This document shows, one piece after another, positions 41,129 to 51,127 of a stretch of DNA of 52,229 nucleotides (position 1 is its first letter; each line of letters opens with the position of its first letter). The notes under the pieces were generated by a model. It did not search any database, was not told where the DNA came from, and saw nothing but the letters and a program-made list of their open reading frames with translations. Origin of the DNA: JAKOWB01 sp038363005. Its GTDB lineage: Bacteria > Pseudomonadota > Alphaproteobacteria > Kiloniellales > JACOMY01. Made by a program: the position numbers and the translations under genes. The stretch spans positions 1 to 52,229 of the forward strand of contig JBBQBI010000029.1 in NCBI GenBank assembly GCA_038363005.1, written 5' to 3'.

Positions 41129-41252
41129 TGGCCCATTCTTCGAGACGGGCGCTTCCGCGCCCTCCTCAGGATGAGGCAGAGCAACTGGCGACAAACCCAC
41201 CGACCTCATCCTGAGGAGCCCAGCACCGCCGGGCGTCTCGAAGGATGGGCCA
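41129..41252. repeat. Palindromic intergenic repeat, copy 2
   Basis: Same 124-base design as the copy at 24608-24731: 19-base outer arms 41129-41147 and 41234-41252 (one mismatch), identical inner pair CTCAGGATGAGG (41165-41176) and CCTCATCCTGAG (41204-41215), and a similar middle (GGCGACAA followed by CC.ACC). The small apical hairpins differ in sequence from copy 1 but are kept in position. It lies between phaB and the AhpD-like gene, both on the minus strand, and reaches within 5 bases of the phaB stop. Confidence 0.9.
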
Positions 41253-41257
41253 GGGGC

Positions 41258-41980
41258 TCAATACATGTGCTGGCCGCCGTTGATCGACAGCGTCGAGCCG
41301 GTGATGAAGCCGGCGTCGTCGGCCACCAGGAAGACGACGCCGCGGGCGATCTCCGCCGCCTTGCCGAGGCGCTTCACCGGGATCTTGGCGACGATCTTCT
41401 CCAGAACGTCGGCCGGCACGGCGCGCACCATGTCGGTGTCGATGTAGCCCGGCGCGATGGCGTTCACCGTGATGCCGATGCCGGCACCTTCCTGCGCCAG
41501 CGCCTTGGTGAAGCCGTGGATGCCGGACTTGGCGGCGGCATAGTTCACCTGACCATACTGCCCGGCCTGGCCGTTGATCGAGCCGATGTTGACGATGCGG
41601 CCGAACTTGCGCTCGCGCATGGAATCGATCACCGCGCGGCAGAGGTTGAAGCAGGAGCCGAGGTTGGTGTCGATCACCGCCTGCCAGGATTCCTGCGACA
41701 TGCGATGCAGCGTGCCGTCGCGCGTGATGCCGGCGTTGTTGACCACGACGTCGATCGGTCCGTACTGCTTGGCGATCGCCTGTACCGCCTGCTTCACCGC
41801 GTCGAAGTTGGAGACGTCGAACTTGACCGCCGGGATGCCGTTGCGCTGGGTGAAGGCCTTGGCGGCCTCGTCGTTGCCGCCGTAGTTCGCCACCACGGTA
41901 TAGCCCGCCGTCTTCAGCGCCAGCGAGATCGCCTCGCCAATCCCGCGCGTTCCGCCGGTCACCAATGCTACTCGAGCCAT
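41258..41980 (-). CDS. phaB: Acetoacetyl-CoA reductase (PhaB)
   Basis: A 240-residue classical SDR: TGGTRGIGEAIS at residues 8-19 (NADPH site), VVVNNAGITRDGTLHRM, GRIVNIGSINGQAGQYGQVN with the catalytic Ser, and YAAAKSG with Tyr and Lys. NYGGNDEAAKAF, the GQ.GQ.N wording and GGQHMY at the C-terminus are characteristic of PhaB, which reduces acetoacetyl-CoA to (R)-3-hydroxybutyryl-CoA for polyhydroxybutyrate. A GGGAGG ribosome site stands before the ATG. PhaA and PhaC are not next to it here, so the pathway must be completed elsewhere. Confidence 0.93.
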   Translation of the reverse strand: MARVALVTGGTRGIGEAISLALKTAGYTVVANYGGNDEAAKAFTQRNGIPAVKFDVSNFDAVKQAVQAIAKQYGPIDVVVNNAGITRDGTLHRMSQESWQAVIDTNLGSCFNLCRAVIDSMRERKFGRIVNIGSINGQAGQYGQVNYAAAKSGIHGFTKALAQEGAGIGITVNAIAPGYIDTDMVRAVPADVLEKIVAKIPVKRLGKAAEIARGVVFLVADDAGFITGSTLSINGGQHMY

Positions 41981-42097
41981 CGCCAGTCCTCCCTGTCTTC
42001 CGCTTCCGCGCCGCCTTGATCGGGCGCAGTGGGCGTGTCGCCTATAACAGCAGAGGCCGGCAGGCAGGCCAAGCGTCGCGGCGTGCCAGAACGGAAT

Positions 42098-43663
42098 TCA
42101 GTAGCCAGTGACCCAGCGGCTCACCAGGGCCTTCTCCAGCGCCTTGGCGCGCTTCATCCAGGCGCGGGCACCTGGCACCTCGACCAGCTCGTCGACGTTC
42201 ATCGACTGGTCGTAGGCGTTGCGCAGCGCTTCGTCGCCGATGAAGACGACGAAGCCCAGGCGGCGGCCGCCGTCGGTGATCATGTAGCCGGCCAGCGCGC
42301 GGGAGAAGTTGATGGTGCCGCTCTTGGCCCGCACCACCAAGTCGGTTGCGTCTTCGTCGCGGCCTTCCATCAGCTCGCCGGTCCACTTCACCGGCGCCAG
42401 CAGCGCATAGAGGTCGATGCCCTGGGCGGTCAGCCCCTGGGCATAGGACAGGATCGCCATCATCTGCCGCGGCGTCATGCGCGAGTCCGAGGTCAAGCCG
42501 GAATGGTTGACGGCCAGGAAGCCGGTCCAGTCGACCTTCGGCATGGCCGCCTGCAGCCACTGCGTCACCCGGGCGCCGGAGGCCGCCAGGTCGGTTGGCC
42601 GCGCGCCCAGCGCCAGGCTGGTCGACAGCCCGACCAACTCGGCCGAGAGGTTGTTGGAATAGCGCAGGATGAGCTGCGCTGCCTTGTCCAGCGCCACCGA
42701 CTTGTGCAGCTGTAGCACCTGGCCGTCGTCCGGCGCCGGTGCCGGCAGCGGGTCAGGCAGCGCCAACCCCTGGTCGGCCGCCAGGCGCTTGAAGATCATC
42801 GCCGCGTTCAGCGCCGGGTGCTTCACCGGCAGGCGCACCTCGCCCTCCTTCGGCAGGTCGGGCGACAGCAGCCACTGCTCGCCCACGTTGCCGGTCAGCG
42901 TGCTGTTGCGGTCGAAGAGATAGGGGATCTTCTTCGACACCGCCTCGGCCAGCGGCGCGAAGGTGATGGCCTCGGCCGCCACGTCCAGGGTGTCGGACTT
43001 CGACAACGCGCTGCCGGTCAGCGCGCCGGTGTCGGGCGCGCGATACCAGGACAGCTGCACGATGTTGAAGTTCACTGTCAGCGCCGAGATGCCGGGGTTG
43101 TAGGGCACCGCCGCTGGCTGCCGGGCATTGATCTCGGCCAGGCGCGGCAACTGGCCCTCGTCGAAGAAGAAGCCGCCGTCCACCTGGGTCAGCCCCTGGT
43201 CCTTCAGCGCCAGCACGAAGTTCAGCACGTCGTCGGTGGTCAGGAAGGGATCGCCGCCACCCTTCAGGTAGAGGTCGCCCTGCAGCACCCCGGCCTTGGG
43301 CTTGCGGCTGCCGATCACCGCGGTCTCGAAGCGATGGTCGGGACCCAGCACCGCCAGCCCGGCCAGCAGGGTCGGCACCTTCTCCACTGAAGCCGGGATG
43401 TAGGCCTGATCGATGTTCTGGCTAGCGACGATGGTGCCCTTGACCGGATCGAAGACAACGAAGCCGACCTGGTCGGGCGTGAAGCCGGCGCCGGCGATCA
43501 TCTCGCCCTCGCAGGGGCAGGGCAGCGGCACGAAGTCCGGGGTCAGCAGCGACTGCGGCGCGCCGTTGACCGGCGGCAGCGGCGTGGCGAGCTGCGTGTC
43601 CGCCGCCGCGGGCAGCGCCGCGCCAAGCAACCAGACCGTCAGGATCGCCCGGAAATGCCCCAT
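42098..43663 (-). CDS. dacB: D-alanyl-D-alanine carboxypeptidase/endopeptidase (PBP4, S13)
   Basis: A 521-residue exported enzyme. The ATG at 43663 has AGGAGG just upstream and begins a signal peptide (GHFRAILTVWLLGAALPAAA, cleavage near ADT). The three penicillin-binding motifs are present: SVEK (Ser92, Lys95), SNN in RYSNNLSAEL, and KSGT in RAKSGTINFSRAL. A long insertion between the first two motifs (DLYLKGGGDPFLT, LPRLAEINA) is the PBP4/DacB-type domain. It trims or cleaves peptide cross-links of peptidoglycan in the periplasm. Two close Cys (CPCEGE, about residues 49-51) in the mature N-terminus are unusual. Confidence 0.88.
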   Translation of the reverse strand: MGHFRAILTVWLLGAALPAAADTQLATPLPPVNGAPQSLLTPDFVPLPCPCEGEMIAGAGFTPDQVGFVVFDPVKGTIVASQNIDQAYIPASVEKVPTLLAGLAVLGPDHRFETAVIGSRKPKAGVLQGDLYLKGGGDPFLTTDDVLNFVLALKDQGLTQVDGGFFFDEGQLPRLAEINARQPAAVPYNPGISALTVNFNIVQLSWYRAPDTGALTGSALSKSDTLDVAAEAITFAPLAEAVSKKIPYLFDRNSTLTGNVGEQWLLSPDLPKEGEVRLPVKHPALNAAMIFKRLAADQGLALPDPLPAPAPDDGQVLQLHKSVALDKAAQLILRYSNNLSAELVGLSTSLALGARPTDLAASGARVTQWLQAAMPKVDWTGFLAVNHSGLTSDSRMTPRQMMAILSYAQGLTAQGIDLYALLAPVKWTGELMEGRDEDATDLVVRAKSGTINFSRALAGYMITDGGRRLGFVVFIGDEALRNAYDQSMNVDELVEVPGARAWMKRAKALEKALVSRWVTGY

Positions 43664-43782
43664 AATCCTCCTGGACCAAGCTACTGGAATCGCAGGCAGA
43701 CCTTGCGCCGGTTGCGATGCGAAGGAAAGGGCGGGCGGGATCAAAATGGAAGGCGGCGGTGGTCGCCGGACGCCACAGTCCT

Positions 43783-43895
43783 CCCTCCCCCCTTGCGGGG
43801 GAGGGTCGGGGTGGGGGCCTTTCTTGTGGGTTTCGCAAAGGCGGGTCGGGCCTAATCGAGGCCCCCACCCAACCCTCCCCCGCGAGGGGGGAGGG
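43783..43895. repeat. Long G/C palindrome between mutL and dacB
   Basis: Two near-perfect inverted arms of about 37 bases, 43783-43819 and 43860-43895, with two mismatches and a one-base gap between them. Each arm is itself a hairpin (CCCTCCCCC...GGGGGAGGG). The 40-base centre separates them. It belongs to another intergenic repeat type that I recall as common in alphaproteobacterial genomes (CTCCCC-rich palindromes). It fills most of the 240-base gap between mutL (ends 43904) and dacB (starts 43663), and could stop or stabilise the pgi-mutL transcript; there is no T-run. Confidence 0.85.
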
Positions 43896-43903
43896 CTAAG
43901 CGA

Positions 43904-45720
43904 CTAGCGCCGCCCGAACAGCTTCTCGATGTCGGCCAGCTTCAGCTCGACGTAAGTCGGGCGGCCGTGGTTGCACTGGCCGGAGTGCGGCGTCGCCTCC
44001 ATCTGGCGCAGCAGGGCGTTCATCTCCTCCGCCACCAGGCGGCGGCCGGCGCGCACCGAGCCGTGGCAGGCCATGGTGCCGCAGACCTCCTCCAGCTTCT
44101 CCTTCAGCGCGAAGGCCTGGCCCAGCTCGGCCAGCTCGTCGGCCAGGTCGCGCACCAGGCCCTGCACGTCGGTCTGGCCCAGCAGCGCCGGCACCTCGCG
44201 CACCACCACGGCGCCCTGGCCAAAGGCCTCCAGCACCAGGCCGATCTCCGCCAGCTCGCCGGCGCGCGCCGCCAGGCGCTCGGCGGCGCTGCCCTCCAGC
44301 TCCACCACCACCGGCAGCAGCAGGGCCTGGCGGGCGACGCCCTTGGCCGCGAGTTCCGCCTTCATGCGCTCGTAGACTAGGCGCTCGTGCGCCGCGTGCT
44401 GGTCGACGATGACCAGGCCGTCCGCCGTTTCGGCCACCACGTAGGTGCCGAAGAGCTGCGTGCGCGCCGCGCCCAGCGGGTGCTCGGCCGCCGGCGCCGG
44501 GGCGGCCTCGGCCGCCGGCCGCACCGCCGGCTGCAGGGCAAGGCCGGGCAGCGTGCCGCCGCTGACCAGCGGGGCGTGATACTGCGCCACCGCTTCGGCG
44601 AAGCCGCGCGACGGCTGTGCGGGTCGATAGGACGCCTGGTAGGGCGGCGCGCCCGGGCCTGTGCCGCCGCCTTCGGGCCGGAAGGCGCCCAGCGCACCGG
44701 CGGCGACGCTGGTGGAGGCGCGGTGGCCCGCGGCGGCCAGGGCATGGCGCAGCGCGCCGACGATCAGGCCGCGCACCAGGCCGGCATCGCGGAAGCGCAC
44801 CTCGGCCTTCATCGGATGCACGTTGACGTCGACCTCGGCCGGCGGCAGCTCGAGGAACAGTACCACCAGCGGATGGCGGTTGCCGGCCAGGAAGTCCTGG
44901 TAGGCGCCACGGATGGCGCCATAGAGCAGCTTGTCGCGCACCGCGCGGCCGTTGACGAAGAGGTACTGGTGCTGCGTCGTGGCGCGATTGAGCGTCGGCA
45001 GCCCGGCATAGCCGGCCAGCCGGATGCCCTCGCGCTCGGCGGCGATTGGCAGCGCGTTCTCGGCGAACTCGCGCCCCAGGACGGCGCCCAGGCGCCGCAG
45101 CCGCTGGTCCAGCAGATCGCCCTGCCCGACCGGCAGCTCGAGCAGTCGCTTGCCGTCGGACTCCAGGCGGAAGGAGACGCCGGGGTGGGCCATGGCCAAG
45201 CGCGCGACAGTGTCCTCCACCGCGCCGATCTCGCTGCGCGCAGTCTTGAGGAACTTCAGGCGCGCCGGCACGGCGTAGAACAGATCGGCCATCTCGACCC
45301 GCGTGCCGGGCGCCCCGGCCGCCGGCTCGAGGCCGCCCTTGCGACCGCCCTCGACCTTGAGCTGCCAGGCATCGCCGCTGCCGCGGGCGCGCGAGGTGAT
45401 GGTCAGGCGCGCCACCGCGGCGATGGAGGGCAACGCCTCGCCACGGAAGCCAAGGAAGCGGATGTCGACCAGGTCGTCGTCCGGCAGCTTCGAGGTGACG
45501 TGGCGCTCGACCGCGAGCTCCAGCTCCTCCGGCGTCATGCCGCGACCGTCGTCGGTCACCGAGAGATAGGCGGCGCCGCCGTCGCGCAGCGCGATCTCGA
45601 TGCGGGTCGCCCCGGCGTCCAGCGCGTTCTCCACCAGCTCCTTGGCGGCCGAGGCCGGGCGCTCCACCACCTCGCCGGCGGCGATGCGGTTGACCAGTGT
45701 CTCGGGCAGGCGGCGCAGTG

Positions 45721-45724
<4 letters not shown>
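43904..45724 (-). CDS. mutL: DNA mismatch repair protein MutL
   Basis: A 606-residue GHKL ATPase. Start at 45724 (MTLRRLPETLVNRIAAGEVV) is standard; the longer frame shadows pgi. ATPase motifs: ELVENALDAGAT, TDDGRGMT, FRGEALPSIAAVA, GTRVEMADLFYAVPAR. A Pro/Ala-rich linker follows (about 340-420), then the dimerisation domain with the endonuclease motif DQHA-x2-E-x4-E (VDQHAAHERLVYERM), ACHGSVRAG and GQCNHGRP. So it should nick DNA itself, as MutL does in bacteria that lack MutH. It overlaps pgi by 4 bases (ATGA) and is probably cotranscribed with it. Confidence 0.95.
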
Positions 45725-47001
<1,277 letters not shown>

Positions 47002-47133
47002 GGTTCTGGAGTCGCTCCGCCGTCAGGGTAGCAGGTGAGGGATGCCGGAAGAACCCGCGCCTGTCTCTAGGCAGACGCACCTGGCGGCAGATCATGTCCC
47101 CGGACGGATCCGCGGGCTGGAGCCGGTGAATGG

Positions 47134-48240
47134 CTAACTCTTGATCTGCGGTTGGCGGTCCCACGCGGCGGCGAAGACGCGCAAGTGATTCCCACCCAAT
47201 ATCTCCAACGTCTCAGCGTCGCTGAAGCCGCGCCGCGACAAGGCCTCGGTCAATGCCGGCCAATCGTCGACACTCTCGAAGCCCAGGACATTGACCTCGT
47301 CAAGCGCATAGCCCCGCTGCGAGTCAGGGAACCAGCTGCCGAAATCGGCGTAGCGCACTTCGGATTCGCAATCAAAATGGTCACTGCCGATGCCAACGTG
47401 CGCCACACCTATCAGCTCCGCGACGTAGCAGATGTGGTCCAGGAACTGCTCCAGCGTCGGGCGGCCGGCCGACCGGTCGCGAAGAAAGGGCGCATAGGCC
47501 GTGATACCGATCACGCCGCCGGTCGCCGCCAGCGCCCTCAACACACCATCACTCACGTTGCGCGGATGCTCCGCGAGGCTGCGCACATTGGCGTGGGAAA
47601 TCAGGCAAGCGGTGCTCGAAAGTGCAAGGGCTTCGAGCGCTGTCCGCTCCCCGGCGTGCGCCAGGTCGACCAGGATCCCGACTCGGTTCATCTCGCGGAC
47701 GCAGGCGCGGCCGAACTGTGTCAGGCCGCTGTCGGTCGGGTCCATGCAGCCGCCGCCCAATGCGCTGCGGTCGTTCTGCGTTAGGGTGGCGACCCGCAAG
47801 CCCAGCCGGTGCAGAATGCGAAGCAGCGTAGGGTCGCCTTCTATCTTCGGTCCTATGCCCTGGACGCCGAAGACGATGCCGAGCTTGCCGTCGCGCTTGG
47901 CTTCGCGGATCGACGCCGCGCTGGTGACCAGCATCAGTTCGTTTGGGTGGAGATCAAAATAGACCAAGTGGCCGTAGATGCTGTTCAGCAGGCCACGCAG
48001 ATTGTCCGGCCCTGAAACGATGGGCCCCTGCCCCAGCGTCGTGTTCATCGCTGTTAGGCCGGCGGCCAACGCCCGATCAATGAAGGTTGCGCCATTGCGG
48101 GGCGGTGGCGGCAGGTGCACGCCGGGCAGCAACATCACCACGCCCTGACCGTCGATCACCAATGCATTGCGATGCAAGAGTGAGCCACACTTGGTCATGG
48201 CTGCCGCGGCGCCGGGTGCCTCGGGCTTCACACGGGACAT
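47134..48240 (-). CDS. M19 family dipeptidase-like protein
   Basis: A 368-residue TIM-barrel protein starting at the ATG at 48240, which overlaps the ATPase gene upstream by 13 bases. It has the M19 layout: LTQNDRSALGGGCMDPTDSGLTQFG, NRVGILVDLAHAGERT, CLISHANVRSLAEHPRNVSD, HVGIGSDHFDC and ILGGNHLRVF. Two usual zinc-ligand sites look altered: the early HxD is replaced (IDGQGVV at residues 29-35) and the bridging Glu appears as Gln (FGVQGIG). Together with the dpp-like transporter the role would be hydrolysis of an imported dipeptide or related amide. No signal peptide, so cytoplasmic. Activity cannot be taken for granted. Confidence 0.82.
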   Translation of the reverse strand: MSRVKPEAPGAAAAMTKCGSLLHRNALVIDGQGVVMLLPGVHLPPPPRNGATFIDRALAAGLTAMNTTLGQGPIVSGPDNLRGLLNSIYGHLVYFDLHPNELMLVTSAASIREAKRDGKLGIVFGVQGIGPKIEGDPTLLRILHRLGLRVATLTQNDRSALGGGCMDPTDSGLTQFGRACVREMNRVGILVDLAHAGERTALEALALSSTACLISHANVRSLAEHPRNVSDGVLRALAATGGVIGITAYAPFLRDRSAGRPTLEQFLDHICYVAELIGVAHVGIGSDHFDCESEVRYADFGSWFPDSQRGYALDEVNVLGFESVDDWPALTEALSRRGFSDAETLEILGGNHLRVFAAAWDRQPQIKS

Positions 48241-49250
48241 TCCACTGACCTCCCGTCTTCCTCCGGTTCGATGGGCGCGACATGGCAGGCCGCCAGGTGC
48301 TGAGGACCGAAGGCGCGTGCCGGCGGCACGTCCCGCCGGCAGGCCTCGACAGTATGAAGGCAACGCGGCGCAAAGCGGCAGCCGGGCGGGGGGTCCACTG
48401 GGCGAGCGAGATCGCCCTTGATCCGGATCGGTGGGCGGCGATAGTGGGGATCCGGCACCGGCACGGCGGCGACAAGCGCCCGCGTGTAGGGATGCTGCGG
48501 CCGCCTGACGATATCAGCTGGTGAGCCTATTTCCACCTGCTGGCCGAGGTACATAACCATTACGCGGTCGCAGATGTTCGCCAGGATAGACAAGTCATGC
48601 GAGATGTAGATGCAGCTGAACTGCAGCCGCTGCGACAGGTCGCGCAACAGGTCGAGGATACTCGCCCGGATCGAAACATCGAGCATCGAGATGGGTTCGT
48701 CGGCTATCACCAGCCGTGGCTTGACGATCAACGCCGAGGCAATGCCCACCCTCTGCCGCTCGCCGCCGCTCATCTGGTGCGGATAGCGCTCGACATAGTC
48801 GGCAGCACGCAATCCGACCAAATCCAGCGTCGCATGCACGGCGGCGGTCAGCTCGCGCTCCCCCATTAGCCCGAGCGCCCGTGGAGCCTCGGCCACCAGG
48901 TCGAAGACGCGGAAGCGAGGATTCAGCGAGTCGAAGGGATCCTGGAAGATCATCTGCACGGCGGCGCGGAACTGGCGCAGCGCAGCACCGGACAGCTCGC
49001 CGACGTCCCGACCATCGAATCGAATATGGCCGCTGCAGGGTTCGTCCAGCTTGGCCAGCAGATTGCAGGTCGTTGACTTGCCGCAACCGGACTCGCCGAC
49101 AATGCCAAGAATCTCCCCGGCCTCCAGCGAGAAGGACAGGCACTCCACCGCCTTGATGACCGAATCCTGGCCGCGGTGGAGTAGTCGTTCCAGCAGCGGC
49201 CGACGGATGGCGAAATGGCGGGTCAGGCCCTCGACCTCTAGGAGCGCCAT
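48228..49250 (-). CDS. Dipeptide/oligopeptide ABC transporter ATPase, DppF-like
   Basis: A 340-residue ATPase. Walker A is GESGCGKST, Q-loop QMIFQDPFDSLNPRF, signature MSGGERQRVGIASAL, Walker B LVIADEPISMLDV and switch ISHDLSILANI. The C-terminal oligopeptide-transport tail has the Cys-rich CRFAPRCLHTVEAC. DPFDSLNPR is typical of the second ATPase of Dpp/Opp systems. The ATG at 49250 is taken because the ATPase domain (ALLEVEGLTRHFAIR) starts there. It overlaps the DppD-like gene upstream and the M19 gene downstream by 13 bases each. Confidence 0.9.
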   Translation of the reverse strand: MALLEVEGLTRHFAIRRPLLERLLHRGQDSVIKAVECLSFSLEAGEILGIVGESGCGKSTTCNLLAKLDEPCSGHIRFDGRDVGELSGAALRQFRAAVQMIFQDPFDSLNPRFRVFDLVAEAPRALGLMGERELTAAVHATLDLVGLRAADYVERYPHQMSGGERQRVGIASALIVKPRLVIADEPISMLDVSIRASILDLLRDLSQRLQFSCIYISHDLSILANICDRVMVMYLGQQVEIGSPADIVRRPQHPYTRALVAAVPVPDPHYRRPPIRIKGDLARPVDPPPGCRFAPRCLHTVEACRRDVPPARAFGPQHLAACHVAPIEPEEDGRSVECPV

Positions 49251-50239
49251 GTCTGCTTCTCGGCGGCTTGTTGGCGCAGCGCGTCGGCCTCGGCATGGCG
49301 CAGGCAGGCGGAGCGATGCTCGGGCCCGACCGACAGCAGTGCTGGCCGTCCTTCGCGGCACGCCTGAAGGACAAATGGACAGCGGGCCGCAAAGCCACAT
49401 CCTTGCACCGGCAAGGCCAAGTTGGGTGGGCTGCCGCGAATCGAGATCAGCTCGCGCTCCAGCGCCTTGATGCTGGGAAAGGCATTGCGAAGCCCGAGCG
49501 TATAGGGGTGGAAAGGCAGATCGAAGAGATCGGCCATGGGCGCGTCCTCCATCATGCGGCCGGCATAGAGCACGCCGACGCGATCGGCCATTTCGGCGAT
49601 CACCGCGATGTCGTGGGTGATCAGAAGGATCGAGGATTTCACGCGCGCGCGAATCTCGCGGATGCGGCGCAGCAGCCGTTCCTGCACCAGGACATCCAGG
49701 CCGGTGGTGGGTTCGTCCATCACGATAAGCGCCGGCTCGAACGCCAGCGCCATGGCGATCATCGCGCGCTGTCGCATGCCGCCAGAGAATTCATGCGGAA
49801 AGCGGCCCATCAACTCCGCCTGCAGGCCCACCACGTCGAAGAGCTCGGCCACCCGGTCACGCGCCTTGGCAGACGACGTGGCAGAGTGCGCGCGGATCGC
49901 TTCGACGATCTGGTCGCCTACGCGGTAGACCGGATTGAGCGAGTTCTGCGCGCTCTGCGGAACCAGGGCGATTTCGCGCCAAAGCACTTCGCGGCGAAAG
50001 GTTCGCTCGTCAGTGCACAGCAGGTCACGGCCGTTGAACTCCAGCCTGTCGAACTCCACTGTCGCGCTGCGAGGCAGCAGTCGCAGCAAGGCCTTGACCA
50101 GCGTAGACTTGCCACAGCCTGACTCGCCGACAATGCCGACCACCTGGTCGCCGCCGATGTTGAGGTCGACGCCGTCGAGCGCGCGCACTGAGCTGCCGCC
50201 CGTGCGATAGCTGACCCGGATGTTGCTGGCCTGCAGCAT
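49238..50239 (-). CDS. Dipeptide/oligopeptide ABC transporter ATPase, DppD-like
   Basis: A 333-residue ATPase: Walker A GESGCGKSTL near residue 39, QSAQNSLNPVYRVGDQ in the Q-loop region, signature FSGGMRQRAMIAMAL, Walker B LIVMDEPTTGLDV, switch ITHDIAVIAEMADR. The C-terminal tail has three Cys in GCGFAARCPFVLQAC, the usual Dpp/Opp feature. It should pair with the DppF-like ATPase to drive the two permeases upstream. The start lies 3 bases after the stop of the DppC-like permease gene. Confidence 0.9.
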   Translation of the reverse strand: MLQASNIRVSYRTGGSSVRALDGVDLNIGGDQVVGIVGESGCGKSTLVKALLRLLPRSATVEFDRLEFNGRDLLCTDERTFRREVLWREIALVPQSAQNSLNPVYRVGDQIVEAIRAHSATSSAKARDRVAELFDVVGLQAELMGRFPHEFSGGMRQRAMIAMALAFEPALIVMDEPTTGLDVLVQERLLRRIREIRARVKSSILLITHDIAVIAEMADRVGVLYAGRMMEDAPMADLFDLPFHPYTLGLRNAFPSIKALERELISIRGSPPNLALPVQGCGFAARCPFVLQACREGRPALLSVGPEHRSACLRHAEADALRQQAAEKQTWRS

Positions 50240-50242
50240 GAC

Positions 50243-51127
50243 TTAGCGGTCCTGAAGGCGGGGGTTGGCCACCACCTCGTAGGCGCGGCTGACGAAGACC
50301 AGCGCGCTGACCAGCAGGACGATGGCCAGCGCCGGCCAGGCAAACCACCACCAGGCAGTGCGGGTGTGACCCGAGACCCAGAGGTCCTGCAGGATGACAC
50401 CCCAGGTGTAGGCGCCGGGATCCCCGAAACCGAGAAACGAAGCCGAGGCCTCGGTAACAATGGCCCAAGCAACGTTGAACGAGGTGTAGAGCAATAGCAG
50501 CGGCAGCAGATTGGGAAGGATATGGCGATACATGATGCGCCAGTGGCTGGCGCCGCGCGCCCGGGCGAAGGCGATGAACTGCCGCTGCTTGATAGCCAGG
50601 GTCTGCGCCCGGATGACTCGCGCCGAGGTCCGCCAGACGATTAGCACAATGGCCAAGATGATGAACCAGATGTCGCGGCCGAACAGCGAGATCAGCACGA
50701 TAATGAAAGGAAGGAAGGGCATGCCATAGATGATGTCGGTGAAGCGCATCAGCAGCTCGTCGATCTTCCCGCCGAAGTAGCCGGCGATCAGTCCAATGTT
50801 GGCGCCGATGAAGATCGAGATGAGGCCGGACACCAGGCCGATGGCTACGGTGTTGCGCGTGGCTTCAATCATCTGGCTCAACAGATCACGCGCCAGCTGG
50901 GTGGTGCCCAACGGGAACTCCCACGAAGGCGACTTCAGCACCGCCAGCTTGCCATCGGCGCCACGCAGCGTAGCATCGGGGTCGTGCGGCATCAGCCAGG
51001 GCGCGAATGCGGCAACCATGAGGGCGAAGACAATGATCAGCAGTCCCAGCGTGCTCAGCCGGTTGGAGCGGACAATGCGGTACTGCTCGCGCAGGCTGCG
51101 GCGCACCTTGGCGACGATCACACTCAT
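50243..51127 (-). CDS. Dipeptide ABC transporter permease, DppC-like
   Basis: A 294-residue inner-membrane protein. The N-terminus has the DppC/OppC-type amphipathic segment, then a helix (LGLLIIVFALMVAAFAPWL), MPHDPDATL, and five further helices. The EAA loop is IAFARARGASHWRIMYRHIL followed by PNLL. PLGTTQLARDLLSQMI is a typical DppC periplasmic stretch. It forms the channel together with the DppB-like permease, whose gene overlaps it by 4 bases. Substrates of the family include di- and oligopeptides, nickel and glycosides. Confidence 0.9.
   Translation of the reverse strand: MSVIVAKVRRSLREQYRIVRSNRLSTLGLLIIVFALMVAAFAPWLMPHDPDATLRGADGKLAVLKSPSWEFPLGTTQLARDLLSQMIEATRNTVAIGLVSGLISIFIGANIGLIAGYFGGKIDELLMRFTDIIYGMPFLPFIIVLISLFGRDIWFIILAIVLIVWRTSARVIRAQTLAIKQRQFIAFARARGASHWRIMYRHILPNLLPLLLLYTSFNVAWAIVTEASASFLGFGDPGAYTWGVILQDLWVSGHTRTAWWWFAWPALAIVLLVSALVFVSRAYEVVANPRLQDR

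Noticed and set aside
43783..43895. Read as a CRISPR-like or rho-independent terminator structure.
   Set aside because: There are only two inverted, not direct, repeat arms, no spacers, and no T-run on either strand.
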